From: an uncultured Anaerolineaceae bacterium | GTDB lineage: Bacteria; Chloroflexota; Anaerolineae; Anaerolineales; Anaerolineaceae | Length of the DNA: 47,903 bases | Reading direction: 5' to 3' | Assembly (NCBI GenBank): GCA_927443345.1 | Contig: CAKMKJ010000036.1 | Coordinates: forward strand, 1 to 47,903 | Shown here: positions 16,578 to 25,576 of the stretch, in pieces | Layout of the letters: each line of letters starts with the position of its first letter | Position numbering within the stretch: the stretch's first letter is position 1 | Position numbers and translations under genes: made by a program | Notes under the pieces: generated by a model | Seen by the model: the letters and a program-made list of their open reading frames with translations, nothing else | What the model was told of the DNA's origin: nothing | The model's database searches: none

Positions 16578-16617
16578 AACCGAGATTCAGAGTGAAAGCT
16601 CTGAACCTCGGTTTCTA
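16578..16617 (+). terminator. Rho-independent terminator after the sigma operon
   Basis: Fifteen-base arms, AACCGAGATTCAGAG and CTCTGAACCTCGGTT, with one mismatch flank a 6-nt loop and are followed by TCTATACC. It lies 20 nt after the stop of the DUF4367 gene. Confidence 0.75.
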
Positions 16618-16740
16618 TACCAAAACTATCCAGTTTCACTCCCCCTTTTTTCGCGATGGAAACAACAAATTGTTGAATTAGGTTGTGTCTACGAAATAAA
16701 AGAAAAACACTCAAGAGTTACATTTTCATTGATCAAAAAT

Positions 16741-16986
16741 CTATTTTCTTCGAATCATCCGCAAGAGCAGCAGCAGAATGACCGCGCCGATGAATGCCGT
16801 GACAATGTCGCCCAACAGACCCGAGAACAAGCTGATGCCCAAAAGTCCGAACAACCAGCCGCCCAGCAAACCGCCGACAATACCCACGAGGATCTTGCCG
16901 ATCAAACCAAGCTTGATGCCTTTGATTACGGCGTCCGCCAGAAAACCGGCGATGGCGCCAACAATAATCCAGGTTAATATGCTCAT
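16741..16986 (-). CDS. GlsB/YeaQ/YmgE-family small membrane protein
   Basis: An 81-residue, almost entirely hydrophobic protein with three membrane segments and the glycine-rich pattern of the family (WIIVGAIAGFLADAVIKG, KILVGIVGGLLGGWLFGLLG, AFIGAVILLLLLRMIRRK). Family members are often called stress-response or transglycosylase-associated proteins, but the activity is not established. GGAGAAAATA precedes the ATG at 16986. It stands alone on the minus strand between plus-strand genes. Confidence 0.92.
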   Translation of the reverse strand: MSILTWIIVGAIAGFLADAVIKGIKLGLIGKILVGIVGGLLGGWLFGLLGISLFSGLLGDIVTAFIGAVILLLLLRMIRRK

Positions 16987-17206
16987 TATTTTCTCCTATT
17001 TGTGCAAACAATTTATTGATCTTTTTTTGATTATACCGATTTGGAAATTGAATTGCAAAAATTGTCAAAGGCATAATCTTTATGAAGTGTTGCATACATT
17101 TAACACCCAAAATGAAAATTCGCGTCGTAATCAGTTAGTGCAAAGCGGATGATTTCGCTATAATTTAAGTCTAGTGGACATGTTTTGACTCAAGGAGAGG
17201 ATGGAA

Positions 17207-18559
17207 ATGACCGTCATTGACCGCAAGAGACTTCAAAATGTGCTTCAAGCTGAAATTTCCCAATTTTCGAAAGAACACCCTGAATGTTATAAGCTATATC
17301 AGCGCGCCAAAGGTTGTTTGCTAGACGGTGTGCCCATGAATTGGATGGTGCGCTGGGCGGGGGGCTTTCCGCTTTTCGTTAAAGAAGCAAAAGGCGCCTC
17401 ATTTACCTGTGCAGACGGCAAACACTTTATTGATTTTTGTCTCGGAGACACCGGCGCTATGGTGGGGCACTCACCTGACAAACCCATGCAGTTGATCGCA
17501 GAACAACTCAAAAAAGGCATTACCTTCATGCTGCCGACTGAAAATGCCATTTGGGTAGGCGAAGAGTTACAGCGCCGCTTTGGTTTGAAATACTGGCAGA
17601 CCACCCTCACCGCCACGGATGCCAACCGTTTTGTGTTGCGGCTGGCACGCCACATAACCAAAAGACCTTATGTGCTGGTGTTTGATTATTGCTACCACGG
17701 CAGCGTGGATGAAACGTTTATCACCCTGAATGATGGCATCCCCGGTCCGCGGCCTGGGGCAATCGGCCCGCAGGTCAACCCGGTGGTGACCACCCGAGTA
17801 GTGCCATGGAACAACCTGCAGGCGCTTGAACAGGCGTTGGCGCCGGGCGACGTGGCCTGCGTGCTGGCTGAACCGGTGATGACCAATATCGGCATCATCC
17901 ATCCGCAGCCGGGATATCATGAGGCGCTGCGTGCCCTCACCAAAAAATACGGCACCCTGCTGGTAATTGATGAAACGCACACCATGTGCACCGGCCCGGG
18001 GGGGTATACGGCGGCACACGGTCTGAAACCGGACATTCTGACGGTCGGAAAAACCATCGGCAGCGGCATCCCCGCGGCGGTGTACGGCTTCACCGAAGAA
18101 GTCGGCGATATGGTTTCAAAGAGCATCAAAGTGGATGAATCGGATGTGGGCGGCATCGGCGGAACACTGGCGGGTAATGCACTATCGCTGGCTGCCATGC
18201 GCGCCACACTAGAGCATGCGCTCGACCAAAAAACGTTTGACCACACAATTCCGCTGGCGGTCCGTTTTACTGACGGGGTCAAGTCTGTCATTGATGAATT
18301 GAAGCTGCCGTGGGTGATCAATCGCCTGGGCTGCCGGGCGGAATATTGGTTCTGCGACCGCCTGCCGCAAAATGGCGGCGAAGCCGAAGCCGCTGTGGAT
18401 GCAGAACTTGACCGCTACATGCATCTGGCGGCACTCAACCGCGGCATCTTGATGACGCCTTTTCACAACATGGCTTTAATTGCGCCAGACATTACTGAAA
18501 AAGAAATTGACATCCACACTCAGATTTTTAGAGAAGCGGTGACCCAAATTATTGGTTAA
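17207..18559 (+). CDS. Class III aminotransferase, glutamate-1-semialdehyde-aminomutase-like
   Basis: I prefer the ATG at 17207: AAGGAGAGG ends at 17200, so an ATG at 17201 would touch the ribosome site. The 450-residue PLP enzyme has the fold-type I landmarks: DFCLGDTGAMVGHSP, FDYCYHGSVDETF, the cofactor-binding Asp in LLVIDETHT, and the Schiff-base Lys in TVGKTIGSGIPAAVYGF (about residue 280). The phosphate-loop SGTEA of most class III enzymes is replaced by TATDANRF, marking a divergent subgroup. The amino donor is unknown; a role in tetrapyrrole synthesis is not supported by any neighbour. The next gene, a lipoprotein, follows after 17 nt and may be co-transcribed. Confidence 0.85.
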   Translation: MTVIDRKRLQNVLQAEISQFSKEHPECYKLYQRAKGCLLDGVPMNWMVRWAGGFPLFVKEAKGASFTCADGKHFIDFCLGDTGAMVGHSPDKPMQLIAEQLKKGITFMLPTENAIWVGEELQRRFGLKYWQTTLTATDANRFVLRLARHITKRPYVLVFDYCYHGSVDETFITLNDGIPGPRPGAIGPQVNPVVTTRVVPWNNLQALEQALAPGDVACVLAEPVMTNIGIIHPQPGYHEALRALTKKYGTLLVIDETHTMCTGPGGYTAAHGLKPDILTVGKTIGSGIPAAVYGFTEEVGDMVSKSIKVDESDVGGIGGTLAGNALSLAAMRATLEHALDQKTFDHTIPLAVRFTDGVKSVIDELKLPWVINRLGCRAEYWFCDRLPQNGGEAEAAVDAELDRYMHLAALNRGILMTPFHNMALIAPDITEKEIDIHTQIFREAVTQIIG

Positions 18560-18576
18560 GGAAAGAGACAGAGTCG

Positions 18577-19302
18577 ATGAAAAAAACACTATGCAATCTG
18601 ATATTGGTTATTACCGTTATGTCATTAATTGCCGCGTGCCGTCCGTTTAACTCTTCAGATAATAAGCGCACGACGCCCATCCCCAACATGGTAGGGCAAG
18701 GGAGCAACAGCTCACCCTCAGCGGGGGATACAAAAACCTTTCATATCAATTTCAATATGGAAGAAAAAGTGGTTTGTTCGGCGGATGTTAAGTGCGACGC
18801 TCCATACGTGCCCAAGCTTAGCGCCTACCTGCGTGGTGTGATCTCCACCTCGCAAAGCGGCGCTGTCGAAGGCGACGGCCAGATCATTATCACTAATGCC
18901 GAGCCTTGCCAGACACTGGATGCCGTCAACTCATCATGCGAAGTGCAAGCCGTGACTGGTGGAAGCTTCAAGATCAGCGGTCAGGTTGAAGGTTCTCAAA
19001 TGTCCTTAACCCTGACCATGGTTGAAACACCTGCATTACAGGTGATATGGACGACAAAATTCCCAACAGGAGACATTGTTCAAGATTTATCAACCACTTA
19101 TCAAGAAGAGATCAAACAATTATTGATCAATGCAGGTATGTTTGATAAACAATTCACATTGGATACAACAAATGCGGGCACCACCAGTTCCATCAATTTT
19201 GAAGGTTCTTATACATTTGGCGGCAAAAGAACTTTGAAAGGGTTTGGTGGATTAATATTTATCCCCAATGACACAGCAATGCCATCATCTTTCAAACCCT
19301 AA
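18577..19302 (+). CDS. Predicted lipoprotein of unknown function
   Basis: A 241-residue protein with a lipoprotein signal: a basic start, a hydrophobic stretch and the lipobox LIAAC (Cys about residue 21). A Ser/Asn/Pro-rich linker runs to about residue 50. The remainder looks beta-rich with two cysteine pairs (CSADVKC, CQTLDAVNSSC). No family is recognised. GGAAAGAGACAGAG lies before the ATG. It is followed by a strong terminator, so it ends the unit that begins with the aminotransferase at 17207. Confidence 0.75.
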   Translation: MKKTLCNLILVITVMSLIAACRPFNSSDNKRTTPIPNMVGQGSNSSPSAGDTKTFHINFNMEEKVVCSADVKCDAPYVPKLSAYLRGVISTSQSGAVEGDGQIIITNAEPCQTLDAVNSSCEVQAVTGGSFKISGQVEGSQMSLTLTMVETPALQVIWTTKFPTGDIVQDLSTTYQEEIKQLLINAGMFDKQFTLDTTNAGTTSSINFEGSYTFGGKRTLKGFGGLIFIPNDTAMPSSFKP

Positions 19303-19313
19303 GACGTAGAAAA

Positions 19314-19343
19314 AATGCCCGGAGCTTTCCGGGCATTCTTTTT
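19314..19343. terminator. Bidirectional terminator between convergent genes
   Basis: The arms AATGCCCGGA and TCCGGGCATT enclose a GCTT loop, with AAAA before and CTTTTT after. It serves the lipoprotein gene at 18577 and the convergent membrane protein gene. Confidence 0.9.
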
Positions 19344-19848
19344 AGTTCTTCATGTTTTCCCAAACAGGTTTGAGCACAAAATAAAGCAACACTAAAGGGA
19401 ACAAGTGGATCAAAGCATCAATCTTGAAGCCCTTAATCGACATAAACAAGATGATGGGGACGATGGTAAATCCGAAATACAGGAATACCATGGATTTTGT
19501 CCGCAAATGCCAGATGAGCACACCTGAAACGGCCGCCGCCAAGCTAAAACCGGCATCAATCCAATAGACCCAGGCAACAGCAGCGACAGAAGATAGTGCT
19601 GCTTTCGTGGCCATGTAAACCATGTAAAGGCTGCCTGCAGCCGCTAACAGCAACAAATATGACAGGTTCTTCCATGATTGATCAAATTGCGCTTCTGTCA
19701 TTATTGGTTTTTGCGGAGCTTCTTTAGTTTTCACCGGCCTGTCACCGGTCTCTTGAAGCTTCCTCGCTTTTTTCATTCCTTGACGTACACCCAGCACAAT
19801 CAGCAGGATGATTCCAAAAACGAGGGCTACGAACTTTAAATCGGGCAT
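19342..19848 (-). CDS. Small multi-pass membrane protein, unknown function
   Basis: A 168-residue protein. It has one N-terminal hydrophobic helix (FVALVFGIILLIVLGV), a charged cytosolic stretch of about 40 residues rich in Lys and Glu, and then four further membrane segments. No family was recognised. AGGAAACCAT supports the ATG at 19848. It is separated from the upstream symporter gene by a hairpin at 19888-19920. Confidence 0.7.
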   Translation of the reverse strand: MPDLKFVALVFGIILLIVLGVRQGMKKARKLQETGDRPVKTKEAPQKPIMTEAQFDQSWKNLSYLLLLAAAGSLYMVYMATKAALSSVAAVAWVYWIDAGFSLAAAVSGVLIWHLRTKSMVFLYFGFTIVPIILFMSIKGFKIDALIHLFPLVLLYFVLKPVWENMKN

Positions 19849-19887
19849 ATGGTTTCCTGATTTGTGAATGATGAATAAAGAATTGTG

Positions 19888-19920
19888 AGGCGTCCAAAGG
19901 CATTGTGCCCTTGGACGCCT
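19888..19920. terminator. Hairpin downstream of the sodium/solute symporter gene
   Basis: Fifteen-base arms, AGGCGTCCAAAGGCA and TGCCCTTGGACGCCT, with one mismatch and a 3-nt loop. The T tract after it on the minus strand is poor, so it could be a weak terminator or an mRNA-end structure. Confidence 0.55.
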
Positions 19921-19972
19921 TCATTATACATTTACTGCGCAGGATGAGGTACCGGTTCCTGCGTTGAAAAGA

Positions 19973-21631
19973 TTATGTGATTTCTTTCTCTTTATCAGTA
20001 ATCTTGCGGAAGGCATTTCTTATGGGCAAAATACCAAGATTCAACTTCAAGCTTGGATCAAGCGGTTGACCATAGTAATCCACCAATACTCTTGGAGGAG
20101 AAACCTTTTGAGTTGCCAATGACACCACAATCATCAGGATTAAGGCTGAGAAGAAGGCCACAAAAGAGGCAATGTAAACTGCATCCCAGAATCCGCACCA
20201 CCAGCCATCACTGTAAAGACCCATATCAGCAGTGAATTCGCAAACTGCTGCTGTAGATTGTCCACCCAGGCCGGTATTGAAGAAGAAGATCGTGGCCAAA
20301 ATCCAGATTACAAACCCGCCTACAAAAGCAGAGACTGCGCCTGGTGAATTGGCTTTCTTCCAGTACATCCCCAATGAGAATGGCACAAACAGGCCCACTA
20401 ACAGCAGCGTCCAGGCAACCACAGAGAGTTCATAAATGGTCTGCGCCCACAGCGCAATCGAAAGACCAATAATCGCATTGACCAACACCATAATACGGGT
20501 TGCCCACAATGCTTTTTTACCATCAAGTTTCTTGCCAATAATCAATGGAATCAGATTTTCGGTCACTGCAGAAGCACCAGCCAATAATGAACTGTCTGAT
20601 GTGCTCATCAAAGCCGATGTTAATGCTGCGATGAAGATAGCAGTCAATATGGCCGGCAGATGGGTCATGGCAGCAGACACCAGCAAGTAGCTGGTATCTT
20701 CCAAACCAGGGCTCAACTTATAGACCATGATACCGATCAAAGGAGACATGATGCCGAAGAAAAGATAAAGCACACCCGCACCATAAGAGCCGTAAACAGA
20801 GGTGGCCTGATTGCGGGCAGCCATTGAACGCTGCATCAAGTCTTGTGTGGCAACAGAACCCAAACCGATGGCCATCCAGGCCGCCATCCAGTACATCCAG
20901 CCGGTCAAGCCGGTATATCCGAGGTAACCCTCAGTCACGGATGGAAGTATCCTGAACGGCTCAGCGACATAAGTAGACCCCGCTCCCTCGAATAATCCGG
21001 GGAATCCTCCAACTGCCTTCAGCATGAAGAGAAATACCAATGTGATACCGCCAGAGGTCAGGAACATTTGGAAGAAATCAAGCAGGGTGTCTGCCATCAT
21101 ACCTCCCATCATGGTATAAGCTGCCACAATGGAGATGATGATCACCATGCCCCAGACAGGGTTGATGCCAAAAATACCTTGTACAATAGCACCACCAGCC
21201 ACGATTTGGGCTGCCGTCCATGAGAAGTATGTCAGACATTCGGCGATGACGGTTAACACAATCATGGTTTTGTTGTAGCGTCGTTCAAAGAAATCCACGA
21301 TGGTGAGGTATTTCGCCCGCCGCATCAGGCGCACAAAGAAGAAGCCCGAAAGAAACAGACAAACCGATGCTCCAAATGGGTCAAAAATAACGCCAGAGAA
21401 ACCATAATCATAAGCGGTTTCTGACGCCCCCATCAAGGTTTCAGCGGCAAACCAGGTTGCCATGATGGAAGCCGCTGCCATATGAATTGGCAGTCTGCGA
21501 CCAGCGACAACATAGTCTTCGTTGTTTTGGACCTTCTTACCTGCCCAAATGCCCACACCAATGCGGACAACAAAAAAGATTGCTATAAATAGCACAACCA
21601 ACCAAGCGTATTCATATCCTTCTAGTATCAT
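19973..21631 (-). CDS. Sodium:solute symporter (SSS family)
   Basis: A 552-residue protein with about 13 membrane segments. Early it has the SSS-type EDYVVAGRRLP and MATWFAAETLMGASETAYD, and later ALTSALMSTSDSSLLAGAS, the sodium-site region of LeuT-fold symporters. It should import a small solute with sodium across the cytoplasmic membrane. The upstream gene in the same direction is a putrescine-type aminotransferase, 54 nt away, so an amine or amino acid is the likeliest cargo. GGGAAGGG lies before the ATG. Confidence 0.9.
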   Translation of the reverse strand: MILEGYEYAWLVVLFIAIFFVVRIGVGIWAGKKVQNNEDYVVAGRRLPIHMAAASIMATWFAAETLMGASETAYDYGFSGVIFDPFGASVCLFLSGFFFVRLMRRAKYLTIVDFFERRYNKTMIVLTVIAECLTYFSWTAAQIVAGGAIVQGIFGINPVWGMVIIISIVAAYTMMGGMMADTLLDFFQMFLTSGGITLVFLFMLKAVGGFPGLFEGAGSTYVAEPFRILPSVTEGYLGYTGLTGWMYWMAAWMAIGLGSVATQDLMQRSMAARNQATSVYGSYGAGVLYLFFGIMSPLIGIMVYKLSPGLEDTSYLLVSAAMTHLPAILTAIFIAALTSALMSTSDSSLLAGASAVTENLIPLIIGKKLDGKKALWATRIMVLVNAIIGLSIALWAQTIYELSVVAWTLLLVGLFVPFSLGMYWKKANSPGAVSAFVGGFVIWILATIFFFNTGLGGQSTAAVCEFTADMGLYSDGWWCGFWDAVYIASFVAFFSALILMIVVSLATQKVSPPRVLVDYYGQPLDPSLKLNLGILPIRNAFRKITDKEKEIT

Positions 21632-21685
21632 AGGTACCCTTCCCTTTTTCTATGAAAGATAAAACTAATTCAACATCCAGAAACG

Positions 21686-23044
21686 TTATAAGGTTTTGTT
21701 TACTTCCTTTAAAACATCTTCAAGTCTGTTGAGTACTTCATCAATCTGTTCATATGAGATAACAATTGGTGGTTCAATACGGATGGTATGAGCACTGGTC
21801 AAAGTGCCGGCGACCAAAACACCACGTTTAAAGAGTCCCGAGGCTACTTTGTAGCCAACATCAGGATCCTTGAAGTGCTGTCCAATTAAGAGGCCTTTAC
21901 CGCAAACATAATCATAGATGTTTGAATACTGCGTGGCTAATGCCTGCAGTTTGGGCATCATATAATCGCCTTTTTCGGCAGCTTGCTTGGGGAAATCTTC
22001 TTTGATAGCAACGTTGATCGATGCAATGGCTGCAGAACATGCCAGGGCGCCGCCACCGGTGGTCGTGGTATGAATGAAGGGGTTCGGATACATCATGCAC
22101 TGCCAGATTTCTGGCGTGGAGCAGAATGCGCTTACCGGCATGACGCCGCCGCCCAAAGACTTGGCAACCGCGATAATATCAGGTTGAACATCCCAGTGTT
22201 CTACGCCCCACATTTTACCGGTACGGCCAAGACCGGTTTGAACTTCATCTGCAATTAGAAGCACACCGTGTTTTTTCGTGGCGGCGCGAATGCGCGGCCA
22301 GAAGTCATCAGGAGGAACAATCGCGCCAGCTTCTCCCTGAATCGGTTCCATCAAAACGGCAGCAATACCGATGCCGACCTTGTCGCAGATTTCAAGTTGT
22401 TTTTCAACAGCACCGGCATCTCCAAAGGGAACATGGTAGACCGGGCCAGCATAGAGCAAACCGGGTGGTTCACGATAATCTGACTTGCCCATCATTGAGA
22501 GCGACCCCATGGTTTTTCCGTGGAATGCGCTGGTGGCAACGATAAACCCTGGTTTCTTGGTATACATCTTGGCCAATTTTATGGCGCCTTCGATGGCTTC
22601 TGTGCCGCTGGCGCAGAAGAAGGAATATTGAATATCGCCAGGGGTAATATCGGCCATCATGTGGGCCAATACACCACGCAGGGGATCAATCAATTCCTGG
22701 CTGGGCATGGGTGTACGCTGGAGTTGAGAAGCAACTGCAGCTACTACATCCGGGTGACTCCAGCCATGATCCATCATGCCGTATCCGCCCAGACAGTCAA
22801 TATATTCACGTCCTAAAACATCTTTAAACAGAGCCCCTCGGCCGTTCCATTCCACACAGGCCCAATCACCTGCTTCGGTGACCGATTTGCGATATTCCAG
22901 CCAGTTTTTATTGAAGAATTCAGAAAAATTAGCCTTGCTTTCTTCAATGATTAACTTCCCTTCTTCCTGGCTCACTTCAGGCTTTTTAATTAACTCCAAC
23001 CATTTTTCCGAATACTTTAGTGCATTCTGAATATTTTGCGGCAT
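21686..23044 (-). CDS. Class III aminotransferase, putrescine aminotransferase (PatA/YgjG)-like
   Basis: A 452-residue PLP enzyme with the long N-terminal helix typical of the PatA/YgjG group and the motifs ECLGGYG-like DCLGGYGMMDHGW, phosphate loop CASGTEAIEGAIKLAK, AFHGKTMGSLS, the cofactor Asp in LLIADEVQTGLGRTGK and the Schiff-base Lys in IIAVAKSLGGG. Such enzymes move the terminal amino group of putrescine, cadaverine or ornithine to a 2-oxo acid. AAAGGAG precedes the ATG. It forms a unit with the symporter gene and is divergent from the Lrp regulator; two copies of a TTTCCGATATT-like site lie 72-112 bp upstream. The substrate is inferred from family resemblance. Confidence 0.88.
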   Translation of the reverse strand: MPQNIQNALKYSEKWLELIKKPEVSQEEGKLIIEESKANFSEFFNKNWLEYRKSVTEAGDWACVEWNGRGALFKDVLGREYIDCLGGYGMMDHGWSHPDVVAAVASQLQRTPMPSQELIDPLRGVLAHMMADITPGDIQYSFFCASGTEAIEGAIKLAKMYTKKPGFIVATSAFHGKTMGSLSMMGKSDYREPPGLLYAGPVYHVPFGDAGAVEKQLEICDKVGIGIAAVLMEPIQGEAGAIVPPDDFWPRIRAATKKHGVLLIADEVQTGLGRTGKMWGVEHWDVQPDIIAVAKSLGGGVMPVSAFCSTPEIWQCMMYPNPFIHTTTTGGGALACSAAIASINVAIKEDFPKQAAEKGDYMMPKLQALATQYSNIYDYVCGKGLLIGQHFKDPDVGYKVASGLFKRGVLVAGTLTSAHTIRIEPPIVISYEQIDEVLNRLEDVLKEVNKTL

Positions 23045-23115
23045 GTAAACTCCTTTAGAATAGTGATCGGCTTATGGAGCGAATAATCATAAGAATAAAA
23101 TATGACGGACTTTAC

Positions 23116-23156
23116 TTCCGATATTCCCTTAATAACCGTATATTCTTACCGATATT
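23116..23156 (-). promoter_or_regulatory. Pair of candidate Lrp operator sites upstream of the aminotransferase gene
   Basis: TTCCGATATT (23116-23125) and TACCGATATT (23147-23156) start exactly 31 bp apart, about three helical turns. On the aminotransferase strand they read AATATCGGAAG and AATATCGGTAA. The same motif pair with the same spacing occurs in mirrored orientation at 23306-23347. Confidence 0.6.
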
Positions 23157-23301
23157 TCATAAAAGCAATTGGAATAATGCCTGTTTTCCCTGGCACTTTT
23201 ATTATTGCAAAAAAAAACGAGATGTCAAGTACCCATATGTGTAATTAATAGGTTTATTTAATTATTTGTGGGGCAAAATAAAACTGATTACCAATTAATG
23301 A

Positions 23302-23347
23302 TTGTAATATCGGAAAAAATATCTATAATAAATGTAAATCTCGGAAA
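23302..23347 (+). promoter_or_regulatory. Promoter and operator pair of the Lrp/AsnC gene
   Basis: TTGTAA (23302-23307) and TATAAT (23324-23329) form a plausible promoter with a 16-bp spacer. AATATCGGAAA (23306-23316) sits between the two boxes and AATCTCGGAAA (23337-23347) lies at the start-site region, 31 bp later. This placement would let a bound regulator block its own promoter. Confidence 0.6.
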
Positions 23348-23362
23348 CAAAACGGTACATCC

Positions 23363-23839
23363 ATGACAAAAATAGACGCAATCGACAAAAAAATATCAGA
23401 TCTCCTCATCGAAGACGGGCGGATGAGCTGTTCAAAAATTGCCGAACGAATTGGCAAAATATCAGAACGGGCTGTGCGTTACCGAATTGAACGCTTGATA
23501 AAGAATAAAATAATATCAATTCATGGGAATGTAAATGCAGAAGGTCTGGGTTTGGTCGTTTTTGCAGATGTCTTTATCGAAGTTGAGCCATCTCTCGTTT
23601 TTCAAATTGCAAAACTCCTTGCTGAATACGAATCTGTCAGTTATGTCGCCTGCTCAACCGGCCAAAACGACATCAGTATTCAGGTCTTTGCACACGACAA
23701 TAACGAATTGTTTTCATTTGTAACCGACATCATCGGAAAAGTCCCCGGCGTGCGAAAAACACACATATCATTCGTTCCATTAAGAATTAAAGACGATCAC
23801 ATCTGGCATATCCCCTCGTTTTGCGTACAAGAAGAATAA
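23363..23839 (+). CDS. Lrp/AsnC-family transcriptional regulator
   Basis: A 158-residue protein with the classic layout. The N-terminal winged helix is at about residues 4-60 (KIDAIDKKISDLLIEDGRMS ... ISERAVRYRIERLIKNKII). The RAM/effector domain follows (LGLVVFADVFIEVEP, VSYVACSTGQNDISIQVFA, GVRKTHISFVPLRI). Members respond to amino acids or related metabolites and bind DNA as wrapped dimers to octamers. It is divergent from the aminotransferase/symporter unit and precedes the APC permease, so it probably controls the amine-catabolic genes on both sides. Confidence 0.93.
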   Translation: MTKIDAIDKKISDLLIEDGRMSCSKIAERIGKISERAVRYRIERLIKNKIISIHGNVNAEGLGLVVFADVFIEVEPSLVFQIAKLLAEYESVSYVACSTGQNDISIQVFAHDNNELFSFVTDIIGKVPGVRKTHISFVPLRIKDDHIWHIPSFCVQEE

Positions 23840-23947
23840 CTTTCGGTTTCTCTCAACAACTCCTTTAGCGGTCTGGTTTTTATCATTAGTGATTACGTGG
23901 CAAATACCACGAACTATTACAATCATAATTTTACTAAGGAGGCAACT

Positions 23948-25540
23948 GTGGCAACCGTAACCAAAAATGAAGGTTTCACATCTACTGAAAAGAATAAACT
24001 CAAAAGGGAGTTAACCTTACTCCCCCTCTTTGGCCTGATCTACTTTACGGTTTGTGGTGGGGCGTTTGGAGCAGAACCCATGGTCGGTTTATCTGGCCCT
24101 GGTCTCGCCCTCTTGTTGATGGTCGTAACCCCCCTGATTTTTAGCATCCCAAATATGCTGATGGTGCGCGAAATGCAATCCATGATGCCGGTCGAAGGCG
24201 GTTATTACCACTGGACAAAACAGGCTTTCGGTCCCTTTGTTGGTTTCATGGCTGGATGGATGAACTGGGTGGTTTCATGGGTGGATGTTTCCATTTATCC
24301 CGTCTGGATGGCCTGGTACCTCAGCTACTTCATTCCTCAATTGTCAGACGGTGCCACCATTTTGGGAGTTGATTTCTCAGGAGCTTTCCTCTCATGGTTG
24401 GTTGCGGCGACCTTGATCATCCTTATTTCATTGTTGAACGTGCGTGGCGCCAGACTCTCAGGCCTAACCACCAACTGGCTGGGGATTTTTATGATCATTC
24501 CGCTGTTGATCATGTCTGGCTTCGGCATCTATGCCGGCATTTCTTCTGGCACTCCGCTGCGGTTTGACTTCCTGGCTGGCGGGGCGGAGGTAAACAGCAC
24601 TAACCTCTTGGCAGCTTTGAGTGTTGGCGTTTACGTAGCCATGTGGAACTTCATGGGGTGGGAACTGCCCGCCGCTGCTGGCGACGAGATCAAAGAACCC
24701 AAGAAAACCTATCCAAAAGCCATGGTGCTGGTATTGTTTGCCGCCATTCTTTCTTATTCAGTCCCGACCATTGCAGGCCTCTGGGGTGGAGCCGACATTG
24801 ATGGTTCACACCAGATGTGGGGAATTGAAGAAAACAACGAAGGCGAAGGAATTGGTGTCGTGCTGGCTGAAAACGGCGTTACCGAGTCACAAATCGTTGA
24901 ATGGGGTGCAGACCCTGCCACAGACGCTGGCTGGGAATTCCCGACCATTGCGCACAAGATTGGTGACAACATCGCTGGCAAAGACAGCAATCTATCATAC
25001 TTTTTAGGCAGCATTGTGGGTATCTCGGCTATTCTCTCGATGATTGGTCTCTTCATCGGAAACGGTCTAGGCGGCACTCGTGTTCCTTATGCCATGGCCG
25101 AAGACGGGATGATGCCTAAATGGCTCAATAAGGTGCACCCAAAATATGGAACACCCTGGGTTTCAATTTTGATATGCGGGGCCTTTTTCCTGGTCTTTTC
25201 AACTTCAGCCTTCCAAAGTTTGGTGGTGATTGATGTGTTCCTCAACATGCTGGTTCTGATGGCTGAAATCTTTGCGCTGGTGGTGTTACGCATTAAGCGA
25301 CCTGAACTTCCACGCAATCGCGTTCCAGGTGGTGTTTTTGGTCTAATCTATATCGTCATTGCGCCACTTTCAATCATCGTTTTGGCAATCGTCAGTCAAG
25401 TTGTCGACTATGGCTGGCAAGGCGCAATTGGATGGGGATTAATCGCCATGGCGATTGGCGCCATTCTTTACTTCCCGATTCGTAAATGGGTCAAAAAAGA
25501 CATTCCTGATGTTGATCCATATGTTTTGAACGAATCATAA
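23948..25540 (+). CDS. APC-family amino acid/polyamine permease
   Basis: I place the start at GTG 23948, since AAGGAGG (23936-23942) sits 5 nt upstream; an in-frame GTG at 23897 lacks a ribosome site. The 530-residue protein has about 12 membrane segments. The APC-type TM1 region contains LIYFTVCGGAFGAEPMVGLS, and EGGYYHWTKQAFGPFVGFMAGW marks the TM2-TM3 region. An unusually long hydrophilic loop of about 75 residues (near 290-365, Glu/Gly-rich) lies between the middle membrane segments. It should import an amino acid, diamine or similar by proton or sodium coupling. It leads a plus-strand set of four catabolic genes. Confidence 0.9.
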   Translation: MATVTKNEGFTSTEKNKLKRELTLLPLFGLIYFTVCGGAFGAEPMVGLSGPGLALLLMVVTPLIFSIPNMLMVREMQSMMPVEGGYYHWTKQAFGPFVGFMAGWMNWVVSWVDVSIYPVWMAWYLSYFIPQLSDGATILGVDFSGAFLSWLVAATLIILISLLNVRGARLSGLTTNWLGIFMIIPLLIMSGFGIYAGISSGTPLRFDFLAGGAEVNSTNLLAALSVGVYVAMWNFMGWELPAAAGDEIKEPKKTYPKAMVLVLFAAILSYSVPTIAGLWGGADIDGSHQMWGIEENNEGEGIGVVLAENGVTESQIVEWGADPATDAGWEFPTIAHKIGDNIAGKDSNLSYFLGSIVGISAILSMIGLFIGNGLGGTRVPYAMAEDGMMPKWLNKVHPKYGTPWVSILICGAFFLVFSTSAFQSLVVIDVFLNMLVLMAEIFALVVLRIKRPELPRNRVPGGVFGLIYIVIAPLSIIVLAIVSQVVDYGWQGAIGWGLIAMAIGAILYFPIRKWVKKDIPDVDPYVLNES

Positions 25541-25576
25541 AAATAAATATATTTTCTAAACCCTAAGGAGAAACTC

